From AEGEAN-183 sp045563675 (lineage in GTDB: Bacteria; Pseudomonadota; Gammaproteobacteria; Magnimaribacterales; Magnimaribacteraceae), in NCBI GenBank assembly GCA_045563675.1, contig JBJLIX010000002.1:1-64000 (forward strand): 64,000 nt of DNA, written 5' to 3'. How positions within the stretch are numbered: the stretch's first letter is position 1; each line of letters starts with the position of its first letter. Made by a program: the position numbers and the translations under genes. Below, piece by piece: positions 28,139-37,317 of this stretch. Under the pieces are notes generated by a model. It had not been told where the DNA came from and ran no database searches. It saw only the letters and a list, made by a program, of their open reading frames with translations.

Positions 28139-29410
28139 ATGGATAAAGATAGAATCGTTATTATCGGAGCCGGCCTTCAAGGCTTGACTACGGCTAATGC
28201 ACTTTTAGATAGAGGAGAAGAGGTTCTGTTATTAGAAAGATCTTCTGGAGTAGGAGAGGGAGCTAGCTTTGCTAATGCTGGAATGTTAACTCCATCTCAA
28301 GCTAATCCTTGGAATTCCTTTTCAGATATCATCAGGATAATTTCAGGTATAGGAAGAAAGGGTTCTCCTATGTCACTTAAACTAAATCAACTTCCCTCAC
28401 TATTTTCTTGGGGATTAAGATTCTTAGCTAATTCCACTAAATCAAGATACTTATCAAGTACAAATAATGTATGCAAACTGGCCCAACATAGTTTGGAATT
28501 AACTAAAGCAATTAGAGAACAACACAACCTTAATTATGATCATTCTTCAGTTGGAACTATGAAGATATTCAGAGAAGAGGGCAATTTTGATAAAGCTAAT
28601 AAGGAGTCTTTGAGATTAAGTGAGATTGGACTTCCTTTTAAAAGTTTAAACATTAAAGAGGTTTTATCTACAGAACCTTTACTTTCAGATATCTCTGAGA
28701 AGATCGTAGGAGGGATACTTTATCCAAAAGATGAGGCTGGTGATGCTTATAAATTCTGTAAAGAGATGAAAGAATTAGTAAGAAATAAAGGAGGCAGGAT
28801 TCATTTAAATACAGAAATTAAGAAACTTCTCTTTAAAAAAAATAAAGTAAATTCTGTAATTACAGACAGGGTAGAAATTAAAGCGGCTAGAGTTATTTTG
28901 ACTACCGGACCTTGGGCTGGAGAGCTTTTAAAAAATACGAAATTAAGGCCACCAATTAGGCCTGTGAAAGGTTATTCCTTAACCTTAGATTCTTCTAGTT
29001 TAAAAGACAAACCTCGAATGCCTATTGTTGATGAGAGTATTCACACTGTCATAACCCCATTGGGTTATTCTCTGAGAATTGCTGGAACAGCAGAATTTGC
29101 AGGTTTTAGTGAAGAAATTCATCAAAAAAGGATAGATTATTTAAATAGCACTTTAGAAAGTATTTATCCTTCAATTTATTCTGAACTTGCAGTTGATGAG
29201 GGTTCTTTGTGGTATGGCTTTAGGCCTACGAGCTCGGACGGAATGCCTTTGATAGGCGGGACAAAAATAGATGGCCTTTACCTCAATGTTGGTCATGGTC
29301 ATTTAGGCTGGACTTTAGCAATGGGATCAGCTGATTTATTAGCAGATATAGTGTTAAAAAAAGAACCTGAAATAGATAAAACTCCTTTCTTACCTTCAAG
29401 GTTTTTCTAA
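28139..29410 (+). CDS. FAD-dependent amino acid oxidoreductase, DadA-like
   Basis: This 423-residue flavoprotein of the DAO family begins with the FAD-binding motif GAGLQGLTTANAL (about residues 9-21) and has the C-terminal GHGHLGWTLAMGSADLLAD motif typical of D-amino acid dehydrogenase DadA. DadA oxidatively deaminates D-amino acids, passing electrons to the respiratory chain at the inner membrane. The length fits. A glycine- or sarcosine-oxidase-like specificity cannot be excluded. The gene follows tRNA-Pro by 10 bases with no room for its own promoter. It is convergent with, and overlaps by four bases, the luciferase-like gene. Confidence 0.88.
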   Translation: MDKDRIVIIGAGLQGLTTANALLDRGEEVLLLERSSGVGEGASFANAGMLTPSQANPWNSFSDIIRIISGIGRKGSPMSLKLNQLPSLFSWGLRFLANSTKSRYLSSTNNVCKLAQHSLELTKAIREQHNLNYDHSSVGTMKIFREEGNFDKANKESLRLSEIGLPFKSLNIKEVLSTEPLLSDISEKIVGGILYPKDEAGDAYKFCKEMKELVRNKGGRIHLNTEIKKLLFKKNKVNSVITDRVEIKAARVILTTGPWAGELLKNTKLRPPIRPVKGYSLTLDSSSLKDKPRMPIVDESIHTVITPLGYSLRIAGTAEFAGFSEEIHQKRIDYLNSTLESIYPSIYSELAVDEGSLWYGFRPTSSDGMPLIGGTKIDGLYLNVGHGHLGWTLAMGSADLLADIVLKKEPEIDKTPFLPSRFF

Positions 29411-30477
29411 AGATTTGGAATTATGTCTTTAGCTACTTTTTCTATAACTTCATATCTTGTATCAAAGTTAGGAAGGATCATTACCTGATCTAGTCCAGAT
29501 TCTGATAATTGATTTAATCTTTCTAAAAGTTCTTCTTTTGTTCCAATCATATTAGAAGCAGTTAACACTTTAGGTGTCAGAAACTTTTCCTCTTCAGGAA
29601 TAACCCAGCAGTTGTGGCCTTCATGGATCCTTTGATGTCGTTTTTCTTCAGGAAAGGATTCTAGAAGAGAAGTGTAGTCCTCCCATATCTCGGTAAAAGC
29701 ATTAGGAGGTTGATGGCCAAAATTTCTATATTGATCATAGTTGTAATGAACAGCTGCCATTGCCATGGCACCACACTCAGATTTAACACGATCAGAATCA
29801 ACTGCTTCACCTTCTTCTAACACCACCATTGAAGTTAAAGCTGTAGTGTAATAATTTTCTTTGGGTTTCAGGTCACGATTTATTTCTTTGGCTCCTTCCT
29901 TAATTAGATGCCACATGCCGCTTACTGTTTCAGGGGTGTTTACTCCTAATACTGCACCATCTCCGTATTTTCCAGCTAAAGCAAGAGATTTAGGACCAAA
30001 ACCTGAAATATATAGTGGAATTGCGTCTTTAAAATTAACAAAGCCATTGTCTGGCATGATGTGCTTGATTGGTAGCGCTTTATTTCCAACATGCAATTCG
30101 CTCTCTTCGCCCTTTAATAAAGGAACTAAAGTTTGTAAGTACTGTTCAAATTCTTTTATACGATGGGGAGGGAGTCCCATGACTCTCATCGCAGTGTTTC
30201 CTGCTCCAACACCAAAAAAAGTACGTCCCGGAGCTAAAGCATTTATAGTTGCAATACCTGCTGCATTTACTGGAGCTGGCCTAGTTCCAGTTATAGCTAC
30301 TCCTGTTCCAAGTTTAATTTTATTAGTTCTAGTTGCTGCTAAGGCAAGAGTCGCATAACAGTCTGACCATAGCATTTGTGAATCTGCTAGCCATGCGTGT
30401 GAGTAACCAAGTTCTTCAGCACGTACTACATAATCTACATCACCAATATGTGATGCAACACAAATACCTAAATCCAT
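29407..30477 (-). CDS. Luciferase-like (LLM class) monooxygenase or F420-dependent oxidoreductase
   Basis: This 356-residue TIM-barrel protein has the features of the bacterial luciferase-like superfamily: ADSQMLWSDCYATLALAA near residues 31-48, KIKLGTGV near 53-60, and GAGNTAMRVMGLPP near 97-110. It most resembles the methylenetetrahydromethanopterin-reductase-like branch. Whether it uses FMN or F420 cannot be told from sequence alone, and I see no F420 biosynthesis gene in the window. It is inserted, together with the DadA-like gene, between the tRNA-Pro and tRNA-Arg genes of an otherwise conserved neighbourhood. Confidence 0.85.
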   Translation of the reverse strand: MDLGICVASHIGDVDYVVRAEELGYSHAWLADSQMLWSDCYATLALAATRTNKIKLGTGVAITGTRPAPVNAAGIATINALAPGRTFFGVGAGNTAMRVMGLPPHRIKEFEQYLQTLVPLLKGEESELHVGNKALPIKHIMPDNGFVNFKDAIPLYISGFGPKSLALAGKYGDGAVLGVNTPETVSGMWHLIKEGAKEINRDLKPKENYYTTALTSMVVLEEGEAVDSDRVKSECGAMAMAAVHYNYDQYRNFGHQPPNAFTEIWEDYTSLLESFPEEKRHQRIHEGHNCWVIPEEEKFLTPKVLTASNMIGTKEELLERLNQLSESGLDQVMILPNFDTRYEVIEKVAKDIIPNL

Positions 30478-30575
30478 AGCAAATCTCCCAAAATTTTATA
30501 CCTACTAAATCTACTTTATAAATTAGATAATACCTAATCAAGTTTAAGTAAAAATATAATATATAATTCCATTTT

Positions 30576-30653
30576 CTCCTCGTAGCTCAGTTGGATTAGA
30601 GCAACTGCCTTCTAAGCAGTGGGTCGCAGGTTCGAGTCCTGCCGAGGAGGCCA
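30576..30653 (+). tRNA. tRNA-Arg (anticodon TCT)
   Basis: A cloverleaf with acceptor CTCCTCG pairing CGAGGAG, a D arm GCTC...GAGC, an anticodon stem ACTGC/GCAGT around a loop containing TCT, a T arm with GTTCGAGT and an encoded CCA. The D loop is one base longer than in many Arg tRNAs. A TATAAT box lies about nine bases upstream (30562-30567), consistent with its own promoter, though the -35 element is weak. Confidence 0.96.
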
Positions 30654-30786
30654 TCTCTTTATTAAAACTTTTTAATAAAAATTAAACTAAGAAAAGAAAT
30701 TATAAGCACTTCAGTGAAATAAATTTGATAAAAGGTAAGCAGAATATTATATTCATTATCGAAATATAGTTTTCTTTTAATTTTTG

Positions 30787-31056
30787 ATGATTGCATTACA
30801 CGTTAGTATATTTGGAGGTGTTCAGGGGGTGGGGTTTAGAAACTGGATGCTTGAATTAGCAAAAAAATATTCAGTTACTGGATGGGTTAGGAATGCATCA
30901 GATGGATCTGTAGAAGCTTTTATTCAAGGAGAGGAAAGCTCTGTAAATGATTTACTAGCTTTGTGCTGGGAGGGTCCAAATATAGCTGATGTAGAAGATG
31001 TCCTAACTCAAGATTCAAGTGTAGAAGAAACAATAAATACTTTTGAGATTCATTAA
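30787..31056 (+). CDS. acyP: Acylphosphatase
   Basis: This 89-residue protein hydrolyses carboxyl-phosphate bonds such as acetyl or carbamoyl phosphate. The family signature is clear: the phosphate-binding loop GGVQGVGFRNWM with its arginine, then GWVRNASDGSVEAF with the catalytic Asn. I start at the ATG at 30787; a TTG three bases upstream is in frame but less likely. It lies between tRNA-Arg and tRNA-His in the conserved block, with about 75 bases to the tRNA-His. Confidence 0.95.
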   Translation: MIALHVSIFGGVQGVGFRNWMLELAKKYSVTGWVRNASDGSVEAFIQGEESSVNDLLALCWEGPNIADVEDVLTQDSSVEETINTFEIH

Positions 31057-31123
31057 AAAAAGTTTTTTTTAGAAAAACCACTTTAAGATTAATACCGGTT
31101 AAATGTTAGAATACCAACTTATT

Positions 31124-31200
31124 GGTGGGTGTAGCTCAGTTGGTAGAGCTCTGGCTTGTGGTGCCAGTGGTCGTGGGTTCGAGCCCCATCACCCACCCCA
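31124..31200 (+). tRNA. tRNA-His (anticodon GTG)
   Basis: A cloverleaf with acceptor GTGGGTG pairing CACCCAC, an anticodon stem CTGGC/GCCAG around TTGTGGT (anticodon GTG), a T arm with GTTCGAGC and an encoded CCA. The extra 5' G at 31124 faces the discriminator C at 31197, the special G-1:C73 pair of tRNA-His that is encoded in bacteria. The trigger factor gene begins 21 bases after the CCA, so the two are likely on one transcript. Confidence 0.97.
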
Positions 31201-31220
31201 GAAGTTTTTAAGGAAAAAAA

Positions 31221-32522
31221 ATGAAATTTTCATTCGGAAGTAAAGATCAAATAGAACAAAATTTAACTATAACAGTGGCAGATAAGTCAGTAGAGGACAG
31301 GGTTCAATCTGAGTTAAATTCAGCTATGAAATCCTCAAAAATTAAGGGTTTTAGAAAAGGCAAAGCCCCTATGGAAGTAGTGAAGAAAATGTATGAACCT
31401 GAAATTAGACAAGATGTTATTAATGATCTTGTAACAAAGGAATTTTATAAATTAGTTGAAAAAAATGATTTAAAACCAGTTGGCAGACCAAACCTAACCC
31501 CCGAAAAGATGGATAAAGGAAAAGATATAGTTTTTAAGGCTTCTTTTGAAATTTATCCAGAGATTAAGGTTTCAAATTTAAAGAGACTTAATTACAAAAA
31601 AACAATTTGTTCAATAACTGATGCAGATGTTGATAAAACACTAGAGACTATTAGAAAACGGACATGCTCCTGGGAAATAAAGGACGGCCCTTCTGAAGAA
31701 GGAGATCAAGTAAAAATTGACTTTATTGGAAAAATAAACGGAGAAGAGTTTGAGGGTGGTAATGCTAAAGATTTTATTGTTGAGATTGGATCAAAGTCAA
31801 TGATTGAAGGTTTCGAGGATGGACTGGTTGGGTTAACAAAAGAAGAGAAAACAGTTCTTGCTTTAAATTTCCCTAAAGATTATGGAAAAACAGACCTTGC
31901 TTCCAAAGAAGTAGAATTTGAGATTGAAGTGAAGGAAATTTTAAAAGCTAAATTACCTGATCTTAATGAAGACCTCTTTAAGTCAACAGGAATTGAAGTA
32001 AAAACCCTTCAAGATTTTAAAAAAGAGATCAAAGTTAAGCTGAATGAAGACTTAGATAATCTTATAAAAAATAAATCAAAAAACTCTCTTTTTGATTCTT
32101 TAGTTGAATCTAATCCTTTTAAGGTTCCTTCAGCAATGATAGATTCAGAGGTTGAAAATTTGAGGATTAACGCTGCTAGAAGGGTTGGTATGGACCCAAA
32201 AGACTTGAAAGAAGATCTTTTTCCAAGGGAGAGTTTTCTAGATGAAGCAGAAAAAAGAGTTGGAATAGGAATTTTACTAAATAAAATTATTGAAGATAAA
32301 GAACTTAAAGCGGATAGCGATAAAGTAAAAAAAATAATCAAAGAAAGAGCATCTATGTTTAAAGAACCCGATCAAGTTGTTAATTGGTATTACTCAAATG
32401 AAGAGCAGTTAAAAAATGTAGAGTCTATTGCCTTAGAAGAACAGGTTATAGATATTCTTATGTTAGAAGCCACTCCTCAAGAAGAGGAACTAACTTATGA
32501 AGAATGTGTCAATAATATTTAA
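31221..32522 (+). CDS. tig: Trigger factor, ribosome-associated chaperone
   Basis: This 433-residue chaperone binds nascent chains at the ribosome exit. The N-terminal domain contains the ribosome-binding region KIKGFRKGKAPMEVV (about residues 39-53; the usual signature is GFRxGKxP). The FKBP-type prolyl isomerase domain starts near residue 155 (GDQVKIDFIGKINGEEFEGG) and ends around 245, and the long helical C-terminal domain follows. The order tig-clpP-clpX-lon is conserved in many Gammaproteobacteria. It follows tRNA-His by 20 bases, so its transcript probably also yields that tRNA. Confidence 0.97.
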   Translation: MKFSFGSKDQIEQNLTITVADKSVEDRVQSELNSAMKSSKIKGFRKGKAPMEVVKKMYEPEIRQDVINDLVTKEFYKLVEKNDLKPVGRPNLTPEKMDKGKDIVFKASFEIYPEIKVSNLKRLNYKKTICSITDADVDKTLETIRKRTCSWEIKDGPSEEGDQVKIDFIGKINGEEFEGGNAKDFIVEIGSKSMIEGFEDGLVGLTKEEKTVLALNFPKDYGKTDLASKEVEFEIEVKEILKAKLPDLNEDLFKSTGIEVKTLQDFKKEIKVKLNEDLDNLIKNKSKNSLFDSLVESNPFKVPSAMIDSEVENLRINAARRVGMDPKDLKEDLFPRESFLDEAEKRVGIGILLNKIIEDKELKADSDKVKKIIKERASMFKEPDQVVNWYYSNEEQLKNVESIALEEQVIDILMLEATPQEEELTYEECVNNI

Positions 32523-32561
32523 AAACTTGAATTTATATACATTACCCCCAATAAGGAAATT

Positions 32562-33179
32562 ATGAGCAATACTTATTCTAAAGAAAAAACCATAAATCAA
32601 CTGGTTCCTATGGTAGTCGAGCAAACCCCTAGAGGGGAGAGGGCATATGATATTTATTCAAGACTTCTTAAAGAAAGAGTTATATTCCTTTCTGGCCCTG
32701 TAGAAGATATCGGTGCAAATCTTGTAGTAGCCCAACTTCTGTATCTAGAGGCAGATAATCCTGACAAAGATATTTCTCTCTATATAAACTCTCCTGGAGG
32801 TTCAGTTACAGCTGGGCTTTCAATTTATGACACTATGCAGTTTATTAAACCTGATATAAGTACTCTTTGTGTAGGTCAAGCAGCAAGTATGGGCGCTGTT
32901 CTTTTGGCTGGAGGAGCTAAAGGAAAAAGACATGCCTTACCAAACTCTAGAGTTTTGATTCATCAAGTGATGGGAGGCTTTCAAGGCCAGGCGAGTGACA
33001 TTGAAATACATGCACAAGAAATACTTTCAGTTAAGGAGAAATTAAATCTAATCCTTTCTAAACATTCTGGACAGAAGGTAGATAAAATTGTTAAAGATAG
33101 TGATAGAGATAATTTTATGTCTCCGGAAGAAGCTGTAGACTATGGCCTAATTGATAGTGTAATGGAGCAAAGAACTTAG
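32562..33179 (+). CDS. clpP: ATP-dependent Clp protease proteolytic subunit
   Basis: ClpP forms the tetradecameric serine protease chamber that degrades proteins fed by ClpX or ClpA. The 205-residue length is standard. The catalytic triad is readable: Ser109 in QAASMGA, His134 in LIHQVMGG and Asp183 in DRDNFMS. The N-terminal NQLVPMVVEQTPRGER is a family hallmark and includes the propeptide. The clpX gene follows after 11 bases with a strong AGGAGG ribosome binding site, so they are an operon. Confidence 0.98.
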   Translation: MSNTYSKEKTINQLVPMVVEQTPRGERAYDIYSRLLKERVIFLSGPVEDIGANLVVAQLLYLEADNPDKDISLYINSPGGSVTAGLSIYDTMQFIKPDISTLCVGQAASMGAVLLAGGAKGKRHALPNSRVLIHQVMGGFQGQASDIEIHAQEILSVKEKLNLILSKHSGQKVDKIVKDSDRDNFMSPEEAVDYGLIDSVMEQRT

Positions 33180-33190
33180 GAGGGATTTCT

Positions 33191-34465
33191 ATGACCGAAG
33201 ATAAAGGCAATAGCGAAGATAAGTTATTATTTTGTTCCTTTTGCGGAAAAAACCAAAATGAAGTTAGAAAACTCATTGCCGGTCCTTCGGTATATATCTG
33301 TAATGAGTGCGTAGATCTTTGTAATGACATTATTCAAGAAGAGATAAATGAAAGCATAGAATCCGAAGACGAACCTAAAGTACTCGTTCCTAAAGAAATT
33401 AAAGATATTTTAGACCAGTATGTTATTGGCCAAGAAGAGGCTAAAAAGAATTTATCTGTAGCAGTTTATAACCATTACAAAAGACTCCAAGAAGGAGATA
33501 AAACAAACAAGGAAGAAGATGTTGAGCTAACAAAGAGTAATATTCTTTTGTTGGGACCTACTGGTTCAGGTAAAACTTTACTAGCACAAACGCTAGCAAA
33601 GCTTCTAGAAGTTCCTTTTACTATTGCAGATGCAACTACTCTCACTGAAGCAGGCTATGTGGGGGAAGATGTAGAAAATATAATCCAGAAACTACTTCAA
33701 AAATGTGATTATGATGTAGATAAAGCCCAATTAGGAATTGTGTACATTGATGAGATAGATAAGATAGCTAGAAAGTCAGATAACCCTTCTATAACAAGAG
33801 ATGTTTCTGGAGAAGGAGTTCAACAAGCCTTATTAAAACTAATAGAAGGCACTGTGGCCTCTGTCCCACCTCAAGGAGGAAGAAAACACCCTCAACAAGA
33901 ATTCATACAGGTAGATACTTCTAATATCCTCTTCATTTGTGGCGGTGCATTTTCTGGCTTAGAAAATATAATTAGACATAGATGTGAAGACACTGGCATA
34001 GGATTTGGTGCGAATGTATCTTCTATATCTCAATCAGGAAAGACTGATGAATTAATCAGTCAAGTTCAACCTGAAGATTTAATTAAATTTGGCTTGATAC
34101 CAGAGTTCGTAGGAAGGCTTCCAGTAACCTCTACCCTAAAAGAATTGAATGAAGACGCACTAGTTAAGATCCTAACACAACCTAAAAATGCTTTGACGAA
34201 GCAGTTTAAGCTTCTTTTTGAGATGGAAGAAGTAGAACTCGATATAAGAGAAGAGGCTCTTTTTGAAATTGCTAAGAAAGCAATGGAAAGGAAAACTGGT
34301 GCTAGAGGTCTACGCTCTATTTTAGAAAATATTTTGATGGAAACTATGTACAAGGTGCCTTCAGAATCTCATTTACAAAAAGTTGTAGTTGACGCTTCAG
34401 TCATTAGAGGAGAAAGTAATCCTCTAATGGTCTATGAAAAAACTTCCGAGAAAAAGAGTGGCTAG
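33191..34465 (+). CDS. clpX: ClpX unfoldase, ATPase subunit of ClpXP
   Basis: This AAA+ unfoldase recognises tagged proteins and delivers them to ClpP. The 424-residue length is normal. The N-terminal zinc-binding domain has Cys15, Cys18, Cys37 and Cys40, the Walker A motif GPTGSGKT is at 122-129, the Walker B motif DEIDKIARK follows, and the IGFGA loop and GAR sensor motif are present. It is co-transcribed with clpP; lon begins 30 bases later. Confidence 0.98.
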   Translation: MTEDKGNSEDKLLFCSFCGKNQNEVRKLIAGPSVYICNECVDLCNDIIQEEINESIESEDEPKVLVPKEIKDILDQYVIGQEEAKKNLSVAVYNHYKRLQEGDKTNKEEDVELTKSNILLLGPTGSGKTLLAQTLAKLLEVPFTIADATTLTEAGYVGEDVENIIQKLLQKCDYDVDKAQLGIVYIDEIDKIARKSDNPSITRDVSGEGVQQALLKLIEGTVASVPPQGGRKHPQQEFIQVDTSNILFICGGAFSGLENIIRHRCEDTGIGFGANVSSISQSGKTDELISQVQPEDLIKFGLIPEFVGRLPVTSTLKELNEDALVKILTQPKNALTKQFKLLFEMEEVELDIREEALFEIAKKAMERKTGARGLRSILENILMETMYKVPSESHLQKVVVDASVIRGESNPLMVYEKTSEKKSG

Positions 34466-34495
34466 TTTTGACTTATAATTCAATATAAATTTTAT

Positions 34496-36892
34496 ATGAG
34501 CAATAGAACTGAAAATCTTCCCCTTTTACCTCTTAGAGATGTGGTTATTTTCCCTTCTGTTGTAACACCTCTTTTTGTTGGTAGAGAGAAATCTATAATT
34601 GCTTTACAGGCATCCATGGCATCAGACAAGCAAATTATGCTGGTAGCCCAAAAAGAAGCACAGAATGATAACCCTCAAGGGGAAGACGTATATGAAGTTG
34701 GAACAATATCAACAATTCTTCAGCTAATTAAGCTACCTGACGGAACTGTAAAAGTATTAGTTGAGGGCAATCAAAGAGCTAAAATAACTTCTGTAAAAGA
34801 TTTTAAAGACTACCACTCGACTGATGTTGTTGTCATTGAAGAAGAAGAAGAAACGAAAGACATTAAAAAATATATTTCTTCTCTAAGAAAGAATTTTCAA
34901 GAATATGTAAAAGTTACAAGAAAAGCTACGCCGGAAGTTCTTAGCACAATAAACTCAATAGATACTTTAAGTAAACTTTCAGACACTATAGTAGGCCATC
35001 TGTCAATTGACTTAAAACAGAAACAAGAGATTCTAGAAACCTTTTCTCTAAAGGACAGGGCAGAAAAAATTCTTTCTTATCTGGCAGGGCAGTTAGACCT
35101 AACTAAAGTAGAAAGAAAGATTAAGGGAAGAGTAAAAAAACAAATGGAGAAAAGTCAAAAGGAATATTACTTAAATGAACAGATGAAAGCCTTAAAAAAA
35201 GAGTTAGGTGAACTAGATGATTCAGAAGAAGCTGATGCTTTAGAAAAACAGATTCTAGAATCAGGCATGTCTAAGGAAGCACAGGAGAAAGCCTTGGGAG
35301 AGCTTCAGAAATATAAAATGATGTCCCCTATGTCAGCTGAAGCTTCTGTAGTAAGGGGTTATATAGATTGGATCATAAGTATTCCCTGGAAAAAGAAAAG
35401 CCGAATAAGATCAAATTTATCAGAGGCCAATGAGGTATTAAATCAAGACCACTACGGTCTAGAAGAAGTTAAAGAAAGGATACTTGAGTACCTTGCTGTT
35501 CAGAAAAGGGTTAAAAAGCTAAAAGGTCCAGTTTTATGTCTAGTTGGACCCCCTGGCGTAGGTAAAACTTCTTTAGGAGAATCTATTGCTAGAGCTACTA
35601 ACAGAAAATTCATAAGAATGTCTTTAGGCGGTGTAAGAGATGAAGCAGAAATTAGAGGTCATAGGAGAACCTATATAGGCTCTATGCCAGGAAGGATTTT
35701 ACAAAAACTCTCTAAAACTGGAGTTAAAAATCCTTTATTTCTTTTAGATGAAGTGGATAAGATGGGAATGGATTTTCGTGGAGATCCTGCTTCAGCATTA
35801 TTAGAAGTTTTGGACCCTGAACAAAATCACACCTTTAATGATCATTATCTAGAAGTCGATTATGACTTATCAGATGTTATGTTTGTTTGCACAGCAAATA
35901 GCATGAATATCCCCCCTGCTCTTATTGATCGAATGGAAATAATAAGGTTACCTGGTTATACCGAAGATGAGAAAGTAAATATTGCTGAGAAATACTTAAT
36001 TCCAAAACAAAAGAAAAATAATGGCATTTCAGAAAATGAATTAAAGATTACTAAAGATTCAATAAAAGATCTCATTAGATATTTCACAAGGGAAGCAGGC
36101 GTTAGATCTTTAGAAAGAGAGATATCAAAAATTTGCAGAAAACTTGTAAAAATAAATTCTGAAAAGAAGACTCCAAAAAAATTAAATCTAAAACCAAATT
36201 TACTAGAAGAATATTGTGGGGTAAGAAAATTCGAGTACGGGGAAGCAGAGGAGAAAGATAGAATTGGTCAGGTAACTGGGCTGGCATGGACACAAGTAGG
36301 AGGAGAACTTTTAACTTTGGAAGCCGCGAGCTTTGATGGTAAAGGTAAGATAATTAAAACAGGTTCTTTAGGAGATGTTATGCAGGAATCTATTCAGGCA
36401 GCTATGTCTGTAGTTCGATCTAGAGCAGAATCCTTAGGAATAGATCCCAGTTTTTATGAAAATCAAGATGTTCATATTCATGTTCCAGAAGGCGCAACTC
36501 CTAAAGATGGACCAAGTGCAGGCATAGGAATGTGCACTGCAGTTGCCTCGGTCTTATCTAAGATACCTGTCAGAGCTGATGTAGCAATGACAGGAGAAAT
36601 CACTTTAAGAGGAGAGGTATTAAAAATCGGAGGTTTAAAAGAAAAATTACTTGCTGCTAGAAGAGGGGGAATAAAGACTGTATTAATTCCTAATGGTAAT
36701 GTTAGGGACTTGAAAGAAATTCCTGACAACATAAAAAAAGAATTAGAAATTAAACCTGTTAAATGGATCGATGAAGTACTTAACCTTGTTTTGACTAGAC
36801 AACCTGTTCCTTGGGAAAAAGAAGAAGAAATTACTCAGAAAACTTCTTCAAAAAAAAGAACAACTACCAAGAAGTCAATAAAAACTCATTAA
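34496..36892 (+). CDS. lon: Lon ATP-dependent protease
   Basis: Lon is a cytosolic hexameric AAA+ protease that removes damaged and regulatory proteins. The 798-residue protein has the N-terminal substrate-binding domain (LPLLPLRDVVIFP), a coiled-coil region, Walker A GPPGVGKT at 351-358 and Walker B FLLDEVDK, and the C-terminal Ser-Lys protease domain with Ser674 in PKDGPSAG and Lys717 in GGLKEK. The very C-terminus is a Lys/Thr-rich tail. It has the usual position between clpX and the HU gene. Confidence 0.98.
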   Translation: MSNRTENLPLLPLRDVVIFPSVVTPLFVGREKSIIALQASMASDKQIMLVAQKEAQNDNPQGEDVYEVGTISTILQLIKLPDGTVKVLVEGNQRAKITSVKDFKDYHSTDVVVIEEEEETKDIKKYISSLRKNFQEYVKVTRKATPEVLSTINSIDTLSKLSDTIVGHLSIDLKQKQEILETFSLKDRAEKILSYLAGQLDLTKVERKIKGRVKKQMEKSQKEYYLNEQMKALKKELGELDDSEEADALEKQILESGMSKEAQEKALGELQKYKMMSPMSAEASVVRGYIDWIISIPWKKKSRIRSNLSEANEVLNQDHYGLEEVKERILEYLAVQKRVKKLKGPVLCLVGPPGVGKTSLGESIARATNRKFIRMSLGGVRDEAEIRGHRRTYIGSMPGRILQKLSKTGVKNPLFLLDEVDKMGMDFRGDPASALLEVLDPEQNHTFNDHYLEVDYDLSDVMFVCTANSMNIPPALIDRMEIIRLPGYTEDEKVNIAEKYLIPKQKKNNGISENELKITKDSIKDLIRYFTREAGVRSLEREISKICRKLVKINSEKKTPKKLNLKPNLLEEYCGVRKFEYGEAEEKDRIGQVTGLAWTQVGGELLTLEAASFDGKGKIIKTGSLGDVMQESIQAAMSVVRSRAESLGIDPSFYENQDVHIHVPEGATPKDGPSAGIGMCTAVASVLSKIPVRADVAMTGEITLRGEVLKIGGLKEKLLAARRGGIKTVLIPNGNVRDLKEIPDNIKKELEIKPVKWIDEVLNLVLTRQPVPWEKEEEITQKTSSKKRTTTKKSIKTH

Positions 36893-36909
36893 TTTTACTT
36901 AAAACCTGC

Positions 36910-36938
36910 TTGACAACCCATATTAGGGGGGTTTTAAT
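36910..36938 (+). promoter_or_regulatory. Promoter of the HU gene
   Basis: A consensus -35 box TTGACA at 36910-36915 is followed after a 17-base spacer by a -10-like TTTAAT at 36933-36938. The spacer also contains an AACCC...GGGTT inverted repeat followed by T residues, which might terminate lon transcripts. This is the only clear promoter between lon and the HU gene. Confidence 0.6.
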
Positions 36939-36993
36939 CTGTATAGTTGTCTGTATTTTTCAGACTAAGCTTAACTAATTCGAGGAGATAAAT

Positions 36994-37263
36994 GTGAATA
37001 AAGCCCAATTAATAGATGCAGTAGCTTCAAAATCTGATATGTCAAAGGCTGATGCCGGCAGAGCAGTTGATGCAACATTGAGTGCAATTGGTGGTAGTCT
37101 TTCTGGTGGGGACAGTGTTTCCCTTGTAGGTTTTGGTACATTCAGTGTTCGTCATAGAGCAGCAAGAATGGGTCGTAACCCTCAAACAGGAGCAACTATA
37201 CAAATAGGAGCTTCTAAATCAGTAGGCTTTAAAGCAGGGAAAGCTTTAAAAGAAAGCCTGTAA
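36994..37263 (+). CDS. hupB: DNA-binding protein HU, beta type
   Basis: HU is a small nucleoid protein that bends and compacts DNA as a dimer. The protein is 89 residues, with NKAQLIDAVA at the start and the DNA-binding arm region GFGTFSVRHRAARMGRNPQTG. The start is GTG at 36994 with a GAGGAG ribosome binding site at about 36982-36987; an ATG two bases earlier is followed immediately by a stop in its own frame. It lies between lon and the PpiD-type gene, as in many Gammaproteobacteria. Confidence 0.97.
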   Translation: MNKAQLIDAVASKSDMSKADAGRAVDATLSAIGGSLSGGDSVSLVGFGTFSVRHRAARMGRNPQTGATIQIGASKSVGFKAGKALKESL

Positions 37264-37280
37264 AAAGAATAAACATCTAA

Positions 37281-37307
37281 AAGCGCGCCTTAGGGCGCGC
37301 TTTTTTT
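37281..37307 (+). terminator. Rho-independent terminator after the HU gene
   Basis: A GC-rich hairpin (AAGCGCGCC with GGCGCGCTT, loop of four bases) followed by a run of T lies 17 bases after the HU stop. It is the strongest hairpin in this AT-rich region. The next gene begins 10 bases beyond it, so that gene needs read-through or a promoter overlapping the hairpin. Confidence 0.92.
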
Positions 37308-37317
37308 AGGAGCTCTC

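Noticed and set aside
29861..30358. 165-codon open frame antisense to the luciferase-like gene
   Set aside because: It lies fully within a well-conserved gene on the other strand and encodes no recognisable domain.
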